A DNA stretch of 58,590 nt from an uncultured Clostridia bacterium (GCA_944391285.1 CALXSY010000011.1:1-58590); one strand, 5' to 3'; counted from the first letter of the stretch, positions 45,856 to 54,147 are shown. Numbers and translations: made by a program. Notes: a model not told the origin generated them from the sequence alone.

Positions 45856-45892
45856 GTCTAATAGTGAATAAATATTGAGGAGTAATGGGACA

Positions 45893-46567
45893 ATGACAAA
45901 TTACAGCAGTTTTGATATCATAGGACCGGTAATGGTCGGTCCGTCCAGCTCACATACAGCCGGAGCCTGCCGCTTGGGCAGATTGGCAAAAGCTTTGTCG
46001 GCAACACCGAAAAAAGTGGACATTATCCTCCATGGATCTTTTGCTAAAACCTATAAAGGTCACGGCACCGATTTAGCGCTTTTGGCTGGTTTGCTAGGCA
46101 TGGATACTGACGATGAACGGATTCGCTTTGCAGAAAAATATGCCCATGAGGCGGGGCTGGAATACACTATTTCGACCGCTGATTTGGGCGAAAAATATCA
46201 TGCCAATACGGCAAAATTCCGCATCGAAAACGAAGACGGCGATGTATTTACTATGATTGGTTCTTCTTTGGGCGGAGGACGGGTGATGATTACCGAGATT
46301 AACGGCTTTCCGGTGGAAGTGTCAGGAGATTTGCCGGCCATCAGCAATATTCATCTCAATCGTCCGGGAGCGATTTACACTATTTCCGGAGTATTGGCAA
46401 AGCATAATATCAATGTTTACTCCATGAAGGTTTACCGCAGCGAAAAGAAATCAACGACCGCTTTTATGATTTTGGAAACAGACGAAATCGTGCCGCCGGA
46501 AGTGATGGCAGAGATTGAAGAACTGCCGGTTATTGTAGATGTCAAATTTATACCGCCGATTGTATAA
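45893..46567 (+). CDS. sdaAB: L-serine dehydratase, beta subunit
   Basis: The small subunit of the iron-sulfur L-serine dehydratase that deaminates serine to pyruvate and ammonia. The protein is 224 residues from ATG 45893. An in-frame TTG at 45875 precedes the GAGGAG ribosome site and is rejected as the start. N-terminal domain motifs are SFDIIGPVMVGPSSSHTAGACRLG (over the first 35 residues) and LHGSFAKTYKGHGTDLALL. The C-terminal ACT domain (about 150-222) begins around NIHLNRPGAIYTISGVLAKHNIN split there and may sense an amino acid. The alpha subunit follows after 11 bp. Confidence 0.96.
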   Translation: MTNYSSFDIIGPVMVGPSSSHTAGACRLGRLAKALSATPKKVDIILHGSFAKTYKGHGTDLALLAGLLGMDTDDERIRFAEKYAHEAGLEYTISTADLGEKYHANTAKFRIENEDGDVFTMIGSSLGGGRVMITEINGFPVEVSGDLPAISNIHLNRPGAIYTISGVLAKHNINVYSMKVYRSEKKSTTAFMILETDEIVPPEVMAEIEELPVIVDVKFIPPIV

Positions 46568-46578
46568 GGAGAATAGCC

Positions 46579-47448
46579 ATGGGATTTAATTCGATTAAGG
46601 AAATATTAGATATAGCTAAGGAAAAAAAACTGACCATCGGGGAAATTATGCTCATGCAGGAAGCAGAGGGCGAGGGAGTCGTTAAAGATGGCGTTTTTGA
46701 GCAAATGCTGGAAAACTGGCAGATCATGAAAAATTCCGTTGAGAATGGTTTGGTCAATGCACCAACCTCCAAAAGCGGATTGGTCGGCGGCGACGGGCAG
46801 AAGCTTTATCAGTACAGCAAAAGCGAAACTTTAGCCGGACATAAGATCAACAGAGCAGTAAGCTATGCTTTGGCTACTGCCGAGGTCAATGCCTCGATGG
46901 GGCGAATTGTTGCTTGTCCTACTGCCGGTTCCTGCGGTATCGTGCCGGCGGTTTTAAAAAGCGTGCAGGAAACCTATAATTTTTCCGACCATAAAATTAC
47001 TTTAGGGCTGTTTACGGCCGCGGCTATAGGCAGCGTGGTAGCGTTTAAAGCGTCGGTGTCCGGGGCAGTCGGCGGCTGTCAAGCCGAATGCGGCACCGCA
47101 GCAGCAATGGCAGCGGCAGCAGCCGTGGAATTAGCCGGCGGTTCGCCGGAGCAAGCGGCTGATGCGGCAGCGATGGTTTTTAAAAACATTTTAGGCTTGG
47201 TCTGCGATCCGGTAGCCGGATTGGTAGAGGTGCCGTGTGTTAAGCGCAATGCTATGGGCGCATCCTTGGCATTAATTTGCGCTGATATGGCTTTGGCTGG
47301 CATCAAAAGCAAGATTCCCTTAGATGAAGTAATTACGGCGATGGATAAAGTTTCTAAACTCATGCCCGTTTCCTTAAAGGAAACGGCATTAGGCGGGCTT
47401 GCCGCTACTCCGACCGGTATAGAAATCGCCGAAAAGCTGTATAATTAA
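46579..47448 (+). CDS. sdaAA: L-serine dehydratase, alpha subunit (Fe-S)
   Basis: The catalytic subunit that carries the [4Fe-4S] cluster. The 289 residues include SKSGLVGGDGQKL (about 62-74), ASMGRIVACPTAGSCGIVPAV split over 107-127 with the first cysteines, GAVGGCQAECGTAAAMAAAAA and LVCDPVAGLVEVPCVKRNA (about 209-227). These are the conserved cysteines of the family. The cluster makes it oxygen-sensitive, which suits an anaerobe. Together with SdaAB it feeds serine carbon into pyruvate, upstream of acetate kinase and pyruvate carboxylase also encoded in this window. Confidence 0.97.
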   Translation: MGFNSIKEILDIAKEKKLTIGEIMLMQEAEGEGVVKDGVFEQMLENWQIMKNSVENGLVNAPTSKSGLVGGDGQKLYQYSKSETLAGHKINRAVSYALATAEVNASMGRIVACPTAGSCGIVPAVLKSVQETYNFSDHKITLGLFTAAAIGSVVAFKASVSGAVGGCQAECGTAAAMAAAAAVELAGGSPEQAADAAAMVFKNILGLVCDPVAGLVEVPCVKRNAMGASLALICADMALAGIKSKIPLDEVITAMDKVSKLMPVSLKETALGGLAATPTGIEIAEKLYN

Positions 47449-47462
47449 TTGGGGCGAAGGCT

Positions 47463-48218
47463 ATGCGCATTATTATTTCGCCGGCTAAAAAAATGAATAT
47501 TGATGATGACGGCTTTTTGGAAATTACTGTTCCGCCTTTTTTAGCAGAGGCTGATTGTTTGCGGAGCGAATTAAAAAAGCTAAGCCCGGCAGAGCTAAAA
47601 AAGCTTTGGCAGTGCAATGAAAAAATTGCCCAGGAAAATATTCAGCGCTTAGAAAATATGGATTTGCAAAGCAATCTTACGCCATCTGTCTTAGCCTACG
47701 AGGGAATCCAATATAAATATATGTCTCCGGCAGTAATGGAAAGGGACACTTTGGCTTATTTGCAGGAGCATTTGCGGATTTTAAGCGGATTTTACGGCAT
47801 TTTGCGCCCTACTGACGGAGTAGTGCCGTATCGTTTGGAAATGCAGGCAAAACTGGCGGTAGGGGATAAGAAAAATTTGTATGAATTTTGGCAGAGAAAA
47901 TTGGCAGATTATTTATTTAACGAGACAAGCTTTATTTTAAATTTGGCAAGTAAGGAATACAGCAAGGTTATTGAGCCCTATTTATCAAAAGAGGTGCAGT
48001 TTTTAACCGTTTCTTTTGCTGAGCTTCTTGATGGCAAAGTTATCGAAAAAGGAACCTTATGCAAAATGGCACGGGGAGAAATGGTGCGGTGGCTGGCGGA
48101 AAATAACATTACCGCCGCCGCAGAAATTAAAAATTTTGACCGCTTGGATTATGGGTTTAATGAAACATATTCAACAGAAAATAACTATGTATTTTTAAAA
48201 GGAGGGAGCAAATGTTAG
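47463..48218 (+). CDS. yaaA: Peroxide stress protein YaaA family
   Basis: A 251-residue cytoplasmic protein of the YaaA/DUF328 family, which in E. coli lowers free iron during peroxide stress and binds DNA. The N-terminus MRIIISPAKKMNIDDD, SPAELKKLW, VLAYEGIQYKYMSP, LRILSGFYGILRPTDGVVPYRLEM split across 97-120, and the C-terminal YGFNETYSTENNYVFL are characteristic. It overlaps bcp by 7 bases, which joins two oxidative stress genes in one unit. It follows sdaAA by 14 bp and could share its transcript, which would protect the Fe-S dehydratase. Confidence 0.93.
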   Translation: MRIIISPAKKMNIDDDGFLEITVPPFLAEADCLRSELKKLSPAELKKLWQCNEKIAQENIQRLENMDLQSNLTPSVLAYEGIQYKYMSPAVMERDTLAYLQEHLRILSGFYGILRPTDGVVPYRLEMQAKLAVGDKKNLYEFWQRKLADYLFNETSFILNLASKEYSKVIEPYLSKEVQFLTVSFAELLDGKVIEKGTLCKMARGEMVRWLAENNITAAAEIKNFDRLDYGFNETYSTENNYVFLKGGSKC

Positions 48219-48673
48219 AGATAGGAGCAAAAGCTCCGGATTTTTCTCTTTTGGACAAAGACGGAAATTCGGTGGCGTTAAGTGATTTTTTAGGCAAGAA
48301 GGTTGTGCTTTATTTTTATCCCAAGGATAACACTCCGGGCTGTACCAGACAAGCTTGCGCTTTTGGCGCTAATTATGAGGAGTTTAAGCGTTTGGGTGTT
48401 GTTGTAATCGGTGTAAGCAAGGACTCGGTGGCTTCTCATCAAAAGTTTGCCGCTAAGTATGAATTGCCGTTTATTCTTTTGTCTGATCCGGAGCGGCAAG
48501 CGATTGAAAGCTATGGCGTTTGGCAGGAAAAGAAGATGTACGGCAAAGTAAGCATGGGTGTTGTGCGCAGCACTTATATTATTGACGAAAATGGCATGGT
48601 AGAGAAGGTTATGCCTAAAGTAAAACCCGATACCAATGCTGAGGAAATATTGGCATATTTAAAAGGCGAATAA
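48212..48673 (+). CDS. bcp: Thiol peroxidase of the Bcp/PrxQ family
   Basis: A 153-residue peroxiredoxin that reduces hydrogen and alkyl peroxides. AKAPDFSLLDKDGNSVALSD opens the thioredoxin fold. YFYPKDNTPGCTRQACAF holds the peroxidatic Cys44 and the resolving Cys49 five residues later, which is the alpha-type atypical 2-Cys arrangement. VIGVSKDSVASHQKFAAKY and VVRSTYIIDENG also match the family. ATG 48212 has AAGGAGGG upstream within yaaA. A terminator follows directly, so bcp ends the operon. Confidence 0.96.
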   Translation: MLEIGAKAPDFSLLDKDGNSVALSDFLGKKVVLYFYPKDNTPGCTRQACAFGANYEEFKRLGVVVIGVSKDSVASHQKFAAKYELPFILLSDPERQAIESYGVWQEKKMYGKVSMGVVRSTYIIDENGMVEKVMPKVKPDTNAEEILAYLKGE

Positions 48674-48703
48674 AAAAGACACATTTTAAATGTGTCTTTT
48701 TCT
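48674..48703. terminator. Terminator after bcp
   Basis: The stem AAAAAGACACATTT / AAATGTGTCTTTTT is symmetrical enough to work on both strands, between bcp and the convergent small membrane protein. Confidence 0.9.
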
Positions 48704-48707
48704 CGTT

Positions 48708-48923
48708 TCAGGGCTTCTTTTTAAAGAAGGAGCTGATAAAAAGTCCTGCCATTATAATAAGGTAAAGGAGATAGCATGTGCGCCATTGTTCAGCGCCGAA
48801 TTTGAAATCACCGATGTAGATTACTCTGCCTAAGGCGGGATTGGAGAGAGCAGAGAAAACTAAGATGATTGCTATAAGGAGCATGATAAGGATTATGAGC
48901 CGTAAAATAATTTTTTTATTCAT
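48708..48923 (-). CDS. Small membrane protein of unknown function
   Basis: A 71-residue protein with two hydrophobic helices, about 7-26 and 48-66, joined by a short polar loop containing FKFGAEQWRTC, and a basic C-terminal tail ending FFKKKP. I do not recognise the family. A good GGAGCGG ribosome site lies about 8 nt before the ATG at 48923, and the start codon, composition and helices argue that it is real. A terminator stands between it and the NAGPA-like gene upstream, so it depends on readthrough or a promoter I could not find. Confidence 0.6.
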   Translation of the reverse strand: MNKKIILRLIILIMLLIAIILVFSALSNPALGRVIYIGDFKFGAEQWRTCYLLYLIIMAGLFISSFFKKKP

Positions 48924-48944
48924 CTTACCCGCTCCTTTTTTGAA

Positions 48945-48974
48945 AAATAAAAACCGGTGCCAAGCACCGGTTTA
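48945..48974 (-). terminator. Terminator of the NAGPA-like gene
   Basis: On the minus strand the stem AAACCGGTGC / GCACCGGTTT with a 3-nt loop is followed by a T-rich tail just after the stop codon. Confidence 0.88.
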
Positions 48975-48976
48975 AA

Positions 48977-50107
48977 TCATTTAGTCAATAAATTTTCTTT
49001 AAAAACGAGAGCATTGCTGATGTCACAAAGAGGCTCAGCAACATAGCTTTCATCGACAAATAATCCCGATGACGCGCCGCCGTTTAAGGAAACTGCTTGT
49101 ACTGCACCGGCTTTAATCATGATATTAGCCAGGGTTGTTAAATCACAGCGCACACCGGCTACCAAAATCAAATCTTCGTCTTTATTCCAGCCGATAGCAG
49201 TGCGGTTAACGGCAGTATTATCAGCTTGGGAAAGCTGAGAAGCGACTAAAGCGCTGGCAGAGTCTTTAACCAAAATCTTTTCGGCTTTTACTGCCGCCTG
49301 AATATTTTTCAGCTCATAGCCTTTCAGCGTGAGCGAATATTTAACTGCGGTATTAACTTTCAACGCTGCTGCCAAGGCATCATTTTTGCCGATAACATTG
49401 ATGACATAGCCGCCTTGAGGAATTTCGCTGTTAATATTGGTTTGAATTTTCTTTACCACACCATTTTGAACAATATAATTAGTGCCGTAGTTAAAGCCTA
49501 CATTGCTGCCGCGGCTTTGGTCAAAGATGGTGATAGTAGAAGCACTTTGGCTCGGTGTATGATTGACTGCATTGATAGTATAATCCTTGCCGCCGACGCT
49601 TAAAGTGCCGGTAATGCTTAAAGAAGCAATTTCCGCAGTGCCGTCAGCTGTAAAAACAAGCGCATCGCAGGAAGCAGAGTCAGTATGCAAAATGCGCCCC
49701 CGGGAAACCAAAACTCCGTAAGGATCTTTGGGTTTATTATTGTCCAAATTTTGAAAATCACTGCCGCTGATACCGACCAAAGCACCGCTGCGGGTGGTCA
49801 TAGATTTTAAATCTTCACCGGAGCCGACAGCGGTTTTGGCTAAGACTATGTCCACTGACCAATCGCTGTTATTGGACAAAAGGCAATACTCAATTTTGCT
49901 GGTAGTATTTCCTGTAGTGATTTCCAAGGTTTTAATCTGCACACTGTCGCTTGTTTGACCAGCTGAGGTAGTGGCAGAGTTAGTCAAAAATGTCGGAAAC
50001 AGGTTATTTTGCTCAATAGTTACGCTGGCAAAAGAAGCTGTAGCCGGCAATGATAAAAATACAGTCAAAGTAAAAATACTCGTTAATTTTTTTCTTAAAT
50101 TTTTCAT
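48977..50107 (-). CDS. Exported phosphodiester glycosidase (NAGPA/DUF2233) family protein
   Basis: A 376-residue protein with an N-terminal signal peptide (MKNLRKKL, hydrophobic stretch to about residue 27, cleavage likely after FAS), so it is secreted or surface-held. The C-terminal domain fits the NAGPA family: VNRTAIGWNKDEDLILVAG (about 302-320) and the later AVSLNGGASSGLF (about 343-355). The family norm is a LDGGGSS motif; here Asp is Asn and one Gly is Ala, so catalytic activity is uncertain. Other members cleave sugar-1-phosphate diesters such as uncovered N-acetylglucosamine. It has no obvious partner; an inverted repeat GTAAC/GTTAC lies in its leader. Confidence 0.75.
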   Translation of the reverse strand: MKNLRKKLTSIFTLTVFLSLPATASFASVTIEQNNLFPTFLTNSATTSAGQTSDSVQIKTLEITTGNTTSKIEYCLLSNNSDWSVDIVLAKTAVGSGEDLKSMTTRSGALVGISGSDFQNLDNNKPKDPYGVLVSRGRILHTDSASCDALVFTADGTAEIASLSITGTLSVGGKDYTINAVNHTPSQSASTITIFDQSRGSNVGFNYGTNYIVQNGVVKKIQTNINSEIPQGGYVINVIGKNDALAAALKVNTAVKYSLTLKGYELKNIQAAVKAEKILVKDSASALVASQLSQADNTAVNRTAIGWNKDEDLILVAGVRCDLTTLANIMIKAGAVQAVSLNGGASSGLFVDESYVAEPLCDISNALVFKENLLTK

Positions 50108-50138
50108 ATTATCCAGTCCTTAAGTCTAAATGTAAATA

Positions 50139-50154
50139 GTAACAAAATAGTTAC
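50139..50154. promoter_or_regulatory. Inverted repeat in the NAGPA-like gene leader
   Basis: GTAAC-AAAATA-GTTAC lies between the predicted minus-strand promoter (TTGCAA-17-TATACT, just upstream on that strand) and the start codon. It could be an operator; the regulator is unknown. Confidence 0.35.
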
Positions 50155-50298
50155 ACCTATAGTATATAGCAAGATTGGAAATTTTGCAAGCTTTTTTTTA
50201 CTCAAATGCCAAAAATTTTTTATTTTAGTGCAACTTTTTTTCAAAAAAAAACATCTTTGGTTTTTAATGGGCTGGAAAATCATAAAACTGATATTTTG

Positions 50299-51978
50299 TT
50301 AAAGGGCAGGCATATTTGCAAGATAGCGTTTGGTTAAATAATTAGTTATAGCGGAGCGGGAAACAATACCTACCACTTTATTGTCGCTGACAACGGGGAC
50401 TTTTTTGATACCGGTTTTGCCAAGCAGCTTGATAGTGTCTTCGAAAGAATCATTTTCAGAGATAGTAATTGGTTTATTGGTACCGATTTCCAGCACAGTT
50501 AAATCCATGATGGAATTTAGTTTTTCTTCAAATTCGGCACTAGGATTCCAGAAATAATTCATAAACAATATGGAGGAGTCAGTTACCGCAAAATTGAATT
50601 CGTCATTTTTTAGGTATCTTATGATATCTCCGTCACTGATAAAGCCAACAGCTGCACCGTTTGCCGAAACGATAGGAGCACCACTGATATTTTTCTGGGC
50701 AAAAAAGGCAATAGCGTCTCTAATGGTTGCTGTTTCTCCTAAGGTGTAAACATCTTTTTGCATATAGTTGCTGACCAAATCAGCGCTTTTTTCAATAGCA
50801 TAAGAAGCGGCATAGCTGTTTTTGAGTTTAAGATAATAGCTATCTACATAAGCCATATAAATTATGGCGCCGATTATATAGGCTATGGCAGTTAAAGCAA
50901 AGCCGTTGGTAAGACCGATGGATTCTTGCATAAAGCCCATCAAAAGAGAGCCAATGCCTATGCCGATATCGTAAGAAAGCAAATATGTTGCGTTAGCAAC
51001 ACCTCGTTTAAGCGGTGGAGTTGTGCCGGTAACAAAGGATTGGAAAAGGGGCTGCAAGATGCCGTAGCCTAAGCCGAAAAAGAAGCCGGCAATAAGTAAA
51101 TGAAGACCTGTTGACAAAAATATGTAGCTAAGCATAGTAGCAATTAAACAAATCAAGCTTACATATACTAAAAGCTTATGTTTGCCGGCATCAATCATTT
51201 TCTGCGTGGAAAGTTTGGATAAAAGCATACCGCAAACCAGAAAAATATAAAAATACGGCAACACAGACATTAATCCTTTTTCCTGAGCCAAGATAGAGGA
51301 ATAAGCAATTACCGCTCCATAGGGAATCATTAGAAACATCATGTTAAACATAAAAGGGAAAGCTGGTTTATAAAAAGAGTCTTTAAAAACAAACTTTTTT
51401 CTTTCTACTTTAGGATATTTAATTTGTGCAGCTAATACACAAATCAAGGCAATTACAGTAATAGCAAAAACTGTTAAGAATGAAGTTGTGCTGCTTAGGC
51501 GATTTTGTACTTGAATACCAACAAAAGGTCCAAGTGCCATACCAATAGAGATAGTAAAAGCAAAACGGCTGATTCCTTCGGTAATTTTAGTAGGCGGTAA
51601 AACATCGCTGGCTAATGTCATGGTAGCAGAGCCGCATACTGAATAAACTGCACCCATATACAGACGGATTATAACCAATGCGCCAAAGATGGGGAAGGCG
51701 ATGAATCCTAAAAAGGATAAACAAAACAGAAATAAGAAGAGCAGGTACACATGATAACGATTAAAATTATCCAGCAAGTAACCTGCAAAGGGACGAAATA
51801 GAATAGTGGCAACAGACATTGCTGTAAGCACGATACCTATTTTTGAGCCGGTGATGCCTATTTCCTGACAGTAAACGGGGATAATAGGAATCGAGGCATA
51901 AAAGGCTGCTAAAACCAGCAGGTTGGTGATGAAGAGCAGAACAAATTTTTTGTTCCAGATCTTCTGAGGTTTTTCCAT
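50299..51978 (-). CDS. MFS transporter with C-terminal CBS domain pair
   Basis: A 559-residue protein. An upstream in-frame extension of 50 residues crosses the operator region and has no ribosome site, while ATG 51978 follows AAGGAG by 10 nt. Residues 10 to about 400 are a 12-helix major facilitator with the loop FRPFAGYLLDNFNRY (about 60-75) and GGLYG-like turns. After a linker come two CBS units: the first around YTLGETATIRDAIAFFAQKN and GFISDGDIIRYL, the second around LTVLEIGTNKPITISENDS and GIVSRSAITNYL. CBS pairs usually bind adenine nucleotides, so transport may be gated by energy state. Divergent from the MarR gene. Substrate unknown. Confidence 0.85.
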   Translation of the reverse strand: MEKPQKIWNKKFVLLFITNLLVLAAFYASIPIIPVYCQEIGITGSKIGIVLTAMSVATILFRPFAGYLLDNFNRYHVYLLFLFLFCLSFLGFIAFPIFGALVIIRLYMGAVYSVCGSATMTLASDVLPPTKITEGISRFAFTISIGMALGPFVGIQVQNRLSSTTSFLTVFAITVIALICVLAAQIKYPKVERKKFVFKDSFYKPAFPFMFNMMFLMIPYGAVIAYSSILAQEKGLMSVLPYFYIFLVCGMLLSKLSTQKMIDAGKHKLLVYVSLICLIATMLSYIFLSTGLHLLIAGFFFGLGYGILQPLFQSFVTGTTPPLKRGVANATYLLSYDIGIGIGSLLMGFMQESIGLTNGFALTAIAYIIGAIIYMAYVDSYYLKLKNSYAASYAIEKSADLVSNYMQKDVYTLGETATIRDAIAFFAQKNISGAPIVSANGAAVGFISDGDIIRYLKNDEFNFAVTDSSILFMNYFWNPSAEFEEKLNSIMDLTVLEIGTNKPITISENDSFEDTIKLLGKTGIKKVPVVSDNKVVGIVSRSAITNYLTKRYLANMPAL

Positions 51979-52018
51979 AAAAACTACACTCCTTTTAATT
52001 TTAAGATATAAAAAAAAA

Positions 52019-52109
52019 TAGTGGCAAAGACCACCATATTTAATAAAATAACACAAAAGTAATTTTGTGTCAAGAGATAGTTGCAAAAGCCACCATATTA
52101 TATTATAAT
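52019..52109. promoter_or_regulatory. Divergent promoter/operator region of the MFS-CBS and MarR genes
   Basis: Two 22-bp direct repeats (52019-52040 and 52078-52099, 19 of 22 identical, core GCAAAnnCCACCATATT) flank a perfect 8-bp inverted repeat ACACAAAA-GTAA-TTTTGTGT (52051-52070). The MFS promoter (minus) is TTGACA (52073-52068), a 17-bp spacer and TATTTT (52050-52045). The MarR promoter (plus) is TTGCAA (52081-52086), a 17-bp spacer and TATAAT (52104-52109). The repeats overlap both, so MarR could repress both directions. Confidence 0.7.
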
Positions 52110-52142
52110 AATTACTATCAAAACGCAAAGGAGGGCATTTAG

Positions 52143-52580
52143 ATGCCGAATATTATGGAAAGTCCCTTTAAAGCCATTTCGATTTTGTACAGAAAATCTC
52201 ATATCTGGCTCAATAATAGTTGCGCTTCATATGATCTGACGGCTGCTCAAGCAGCAATCATCTTGATTGTCTGCGATTTTAAAATGCTGACCCAAGACGA
52301 AATTACAAAACGGCTGGGAATCGATAAAAGCGTAATCGCTAAAACAGTTGCCAAGATGGAAAAGCAAGGATTTTTAATCCGTACTACCAATAAAAAAGAT
52401 AAAAGAACTTATGATATCAGTCCGACAGCAAAAGCATTGGAAGTTTATCCCTTCGTTAAAGAGCAGATAGATATTTCTTTTGAGCGTATGACGCAAAAAA
52501 TGACTGATGCGGAAAAGGAAGAATTTAAGCGGCTCTTGCAGTTGGCTGCTGAGGTAACTATTTCTCAAGAAGATTTTTAA
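52143..52580 (+). CDS. MarR family transcriptional regulator
   Basis: A 145-residue winged-helix regulator with the MarR pattern: LTAAQAAIILIVCDFKMLTQDEITKRLGIDKSVIAKTVAKMEKQGFL forms helices 2-4 and the recognition helix (about 28-77), followed by the wing RTTNKKDKRTYDISPTAKA (about 80-98). ATG 52143 follows AAGGAGGG. It diverges from the MFS-CBS gene and shares the repeated operator region, so it most likely represses both until a ligand, perhaps the transporter substrate, binds. Ligand unknown. Confidence 0.92.
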   Translation: MPNIMESPFKAISILYRKSHIWLNNSCASYDLTAAQAAIILIVCDFKMLTQDEITKRLGIDKSVIAKTVAKMEKQGFLIRTTNKKDKRTYDISPTAKALEVYPFVKEQIDISFERMTQKMTDAEKEEFKRLLQLAAEVTISQEDF

Positions 52581-52630
52581 ACTTTCAAGTAAAAATTTAA
52601 GAAAAATTTCTTGATAATACAAGATAATGC

Positions 52631-52659
52631 TGGAGTTTTAGCGCAATAAATGGTATAAT
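52631..52659 (+). promoter_or_regulatory. Possible promoter of the yhbY-proBA operon
   Basis: TATAAT (52654-52659) with a weak -35 TGGAGT (52631-52636) lies before the GGGGG ribosome site of yhbY. Confidence 0.4.
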
Positions 52660-52692
52660 ATTAAAAGCAAAATTTTCTAAGGGGGAAACAGA

Positions 52693-52983
52693 GTGAATAA
52701 TAAAGACAAAAAATATCTGCGTTCTATCGGCATGAATATTGAGGCGATTGTCCAGGTGGGCAAAAACGGCGTTAATGAAAATACCGTTCATTCTTTAGAT
52801 GAAGCGTTGGAGGCAAGAGAGCTGGTCAAGGTTAAAGTCTTAAAAAATTGCTTCGAAGAAATTGATGAGGTGGCAAAAAGCTTGGAAGCCCAATGTGATT
52901 GCGAAATCGTGCAGGTGATCGGGCGCAATATTTTGCTTTTTAGAGCTAATGCTAAAAAGCCGGTTATCAAATTCCCCCAATAA
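52693..52983 (+). CDS. yhbY: YhbY/CRM-domain RNA-binding protein
   Basis: A 96-residue protein consisting of one CRM (CRS1/YhbY) domain linked to 50S subunit assembly. YLRSIGMNIEAIVQVGKNGVNENTV (about 9-33) with the GKNGV loop, and LVKVKVLKNCF, are typical; the C-terminal RNILLFRAN is the last beta-strand. It starts with GTG 52693, 7 nt after AAGGGGG. It heads the operon with proB and proA, a common clostridial arrangement. Confidence 0.93.
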   Translation: MNNKDKKYLRSIGMNIEAIVQVGKNGVNENTVHSLDEALEARELVKVKVLKNCFEEIDEVAKSLEAQCDCEIVQVIGRNILLFRANAKKPVIKFPQ

Positions 52984-52995
52984 GGAGTAAGCGCT

Positions 52996-54132
52996 ATGCA
53001 AAGAACACAATGCTCGCAAATGATTACCGAGGCTAAGCGCATCGTGGTTAAAGTCGGCACCAGCAGCTTGACTTATGCCAACGGCAAATTAAATCTGCCC
53101 CAGATCGACCTTTTAGCCCGGCAATTAACAGATTTATATAATCAAGGCAAGGAAGTAGTCTTGGTTTCTTCCGGAGCTATCGCTACCGGTATGGGAAGAT
53201 TGGGCTTGGAAGAAAAGCCTAAGGATATTCCCCAAAAGCAAGCCTTGGCAGCGGTCGGTCAGGGAGTGCTTTTGCACTTGTATGAAAAAATGTTTGCCGA
53301 ATATGGGCAGATAGTAGCGCAGCTGCTTTTAACTAAGGCGGATCTGGACAATCATATGCGCTTTTTAAACGCCCGCAATACCTTACTGGCACTTCTAAAA
53401 ATGGGCATCATCCCTATTATCAACGAAAACGATACGGTTTCCATTGATGAGATTCGCATCGGTGATAATGATACCTTGGCAGCTACGGTAGGAGTGTTGA
53501 TTGAGGCTGATTTGGTGATTCTTTTAAGCGATATCCAAGGATTGTATGAAAGCGACCCCCGCAAAAACCCGGCGGCGAAAATGCTTGAGGTAGTAGAAAA
53601 AATTGATAATTCTATCGAAAGCCTTGCCGGAGCGGCAGGGAGCAATCTGGGCACCGGCGGCATGGTAACAAAAATCATGGCGGCAAAAATTGCTAATAAT
53701 GCCGGCATACCTTTAGTGATTGCTCACGGAGCCGAGGAGAACGTTTTAGCAAAGATTGTGAAGGGGGAAAATGTCGGCACCTTATTTTTAGCAAACGACG
53801 TTAAACCCCATTTGCGCAAATGCTGGATTACCTTTGGCTGTAAGCTTAGTGGTGCGGTGATAGTTGACGACGGAGCGAAAAATGCCCTTATTTCTAACGG
53901 TAAAAGCTTGCTCTCCAGCGGTATCAAGGCGGTAGAGGGCAATTTCTCCAAAGGAGCGGTAGTATCCATTTGCGACGAAAACAAGCGGGAATTTGCCAGA
54001 GGCATGGTTAATTATTCCTCTAAGGAATTAGATATTATCAAAGGAGCGAAAAGCAGGGAAATTTACGATTTGCTTGGGTACAAGGATTATGATGAGGTTA
54101 TCCACCGGGATAATCTGGGATTGCTGTTATAA
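52996..54132 (+). CDS. proB: Glutamate 5-kinase
   Basis: Phosphorylates glutamate in the first step of proline synthesis. The 378 residues have a kinase domain (1 to about 270) with KRIVVKVGTSSLTY, VSSGAIATGMGRLG (about 53-66), PIINENDTVSIDEIRIGDNDTLAATV (about 140-165 in two pieces), DIQGLYESDPRKNP and GTGGMVTKIMAA. A C-terminal PUA domain (about 280-365) is present as in most bacteria. Proline feedback usually acts on the kinase domain. It lies 12 bp after yhbY, and proA follows after 15 bp. Confidence 0.97.
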   Translation: MQRTQCSQMITEAKRIVVKVGTSSLTYANGKLNLPQIDLLARQLTDLYNQGKEVVLVSSGAIATGMGRLGLEEKPKDIPQKQALAAVGQGVLLHLYEKMFAEYGQIVAQLLLTKADLDNHMRFLNARNTLLALLKMGIIPIINENDTVSIDEIRIGDNDTLAATVGVLIEADLVILLSDIQGLYESDPRKNPAAKMLEVVEKIDNSIESLAGAAGSNLGTGGMVTKIMAAKIANNAGIPLVIAHGAEENVLAKIVKGENVGTLFLANDVKPHLRKCWITFGCKLSGAVIVDDGAKNALISNGKSLLSSGIKAVEGNFSKGAVVSICDENKREFARGMVNYSSKELDIIKGAKSREIYDLLGYKDYDEVIHRDNLGLLL

Positions 54133-54147
54133 AAGGAGGCGGAAGCT

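Noticed and set aside
51979-52128. A 50-residue N-terminal extension of the MFS-CBS gene
   Set aside because: It would run across the -10 box and the operator repeats, has no ribosome site, and the ATG at 51978 has AAGGAG and gives the normal N-terminus.
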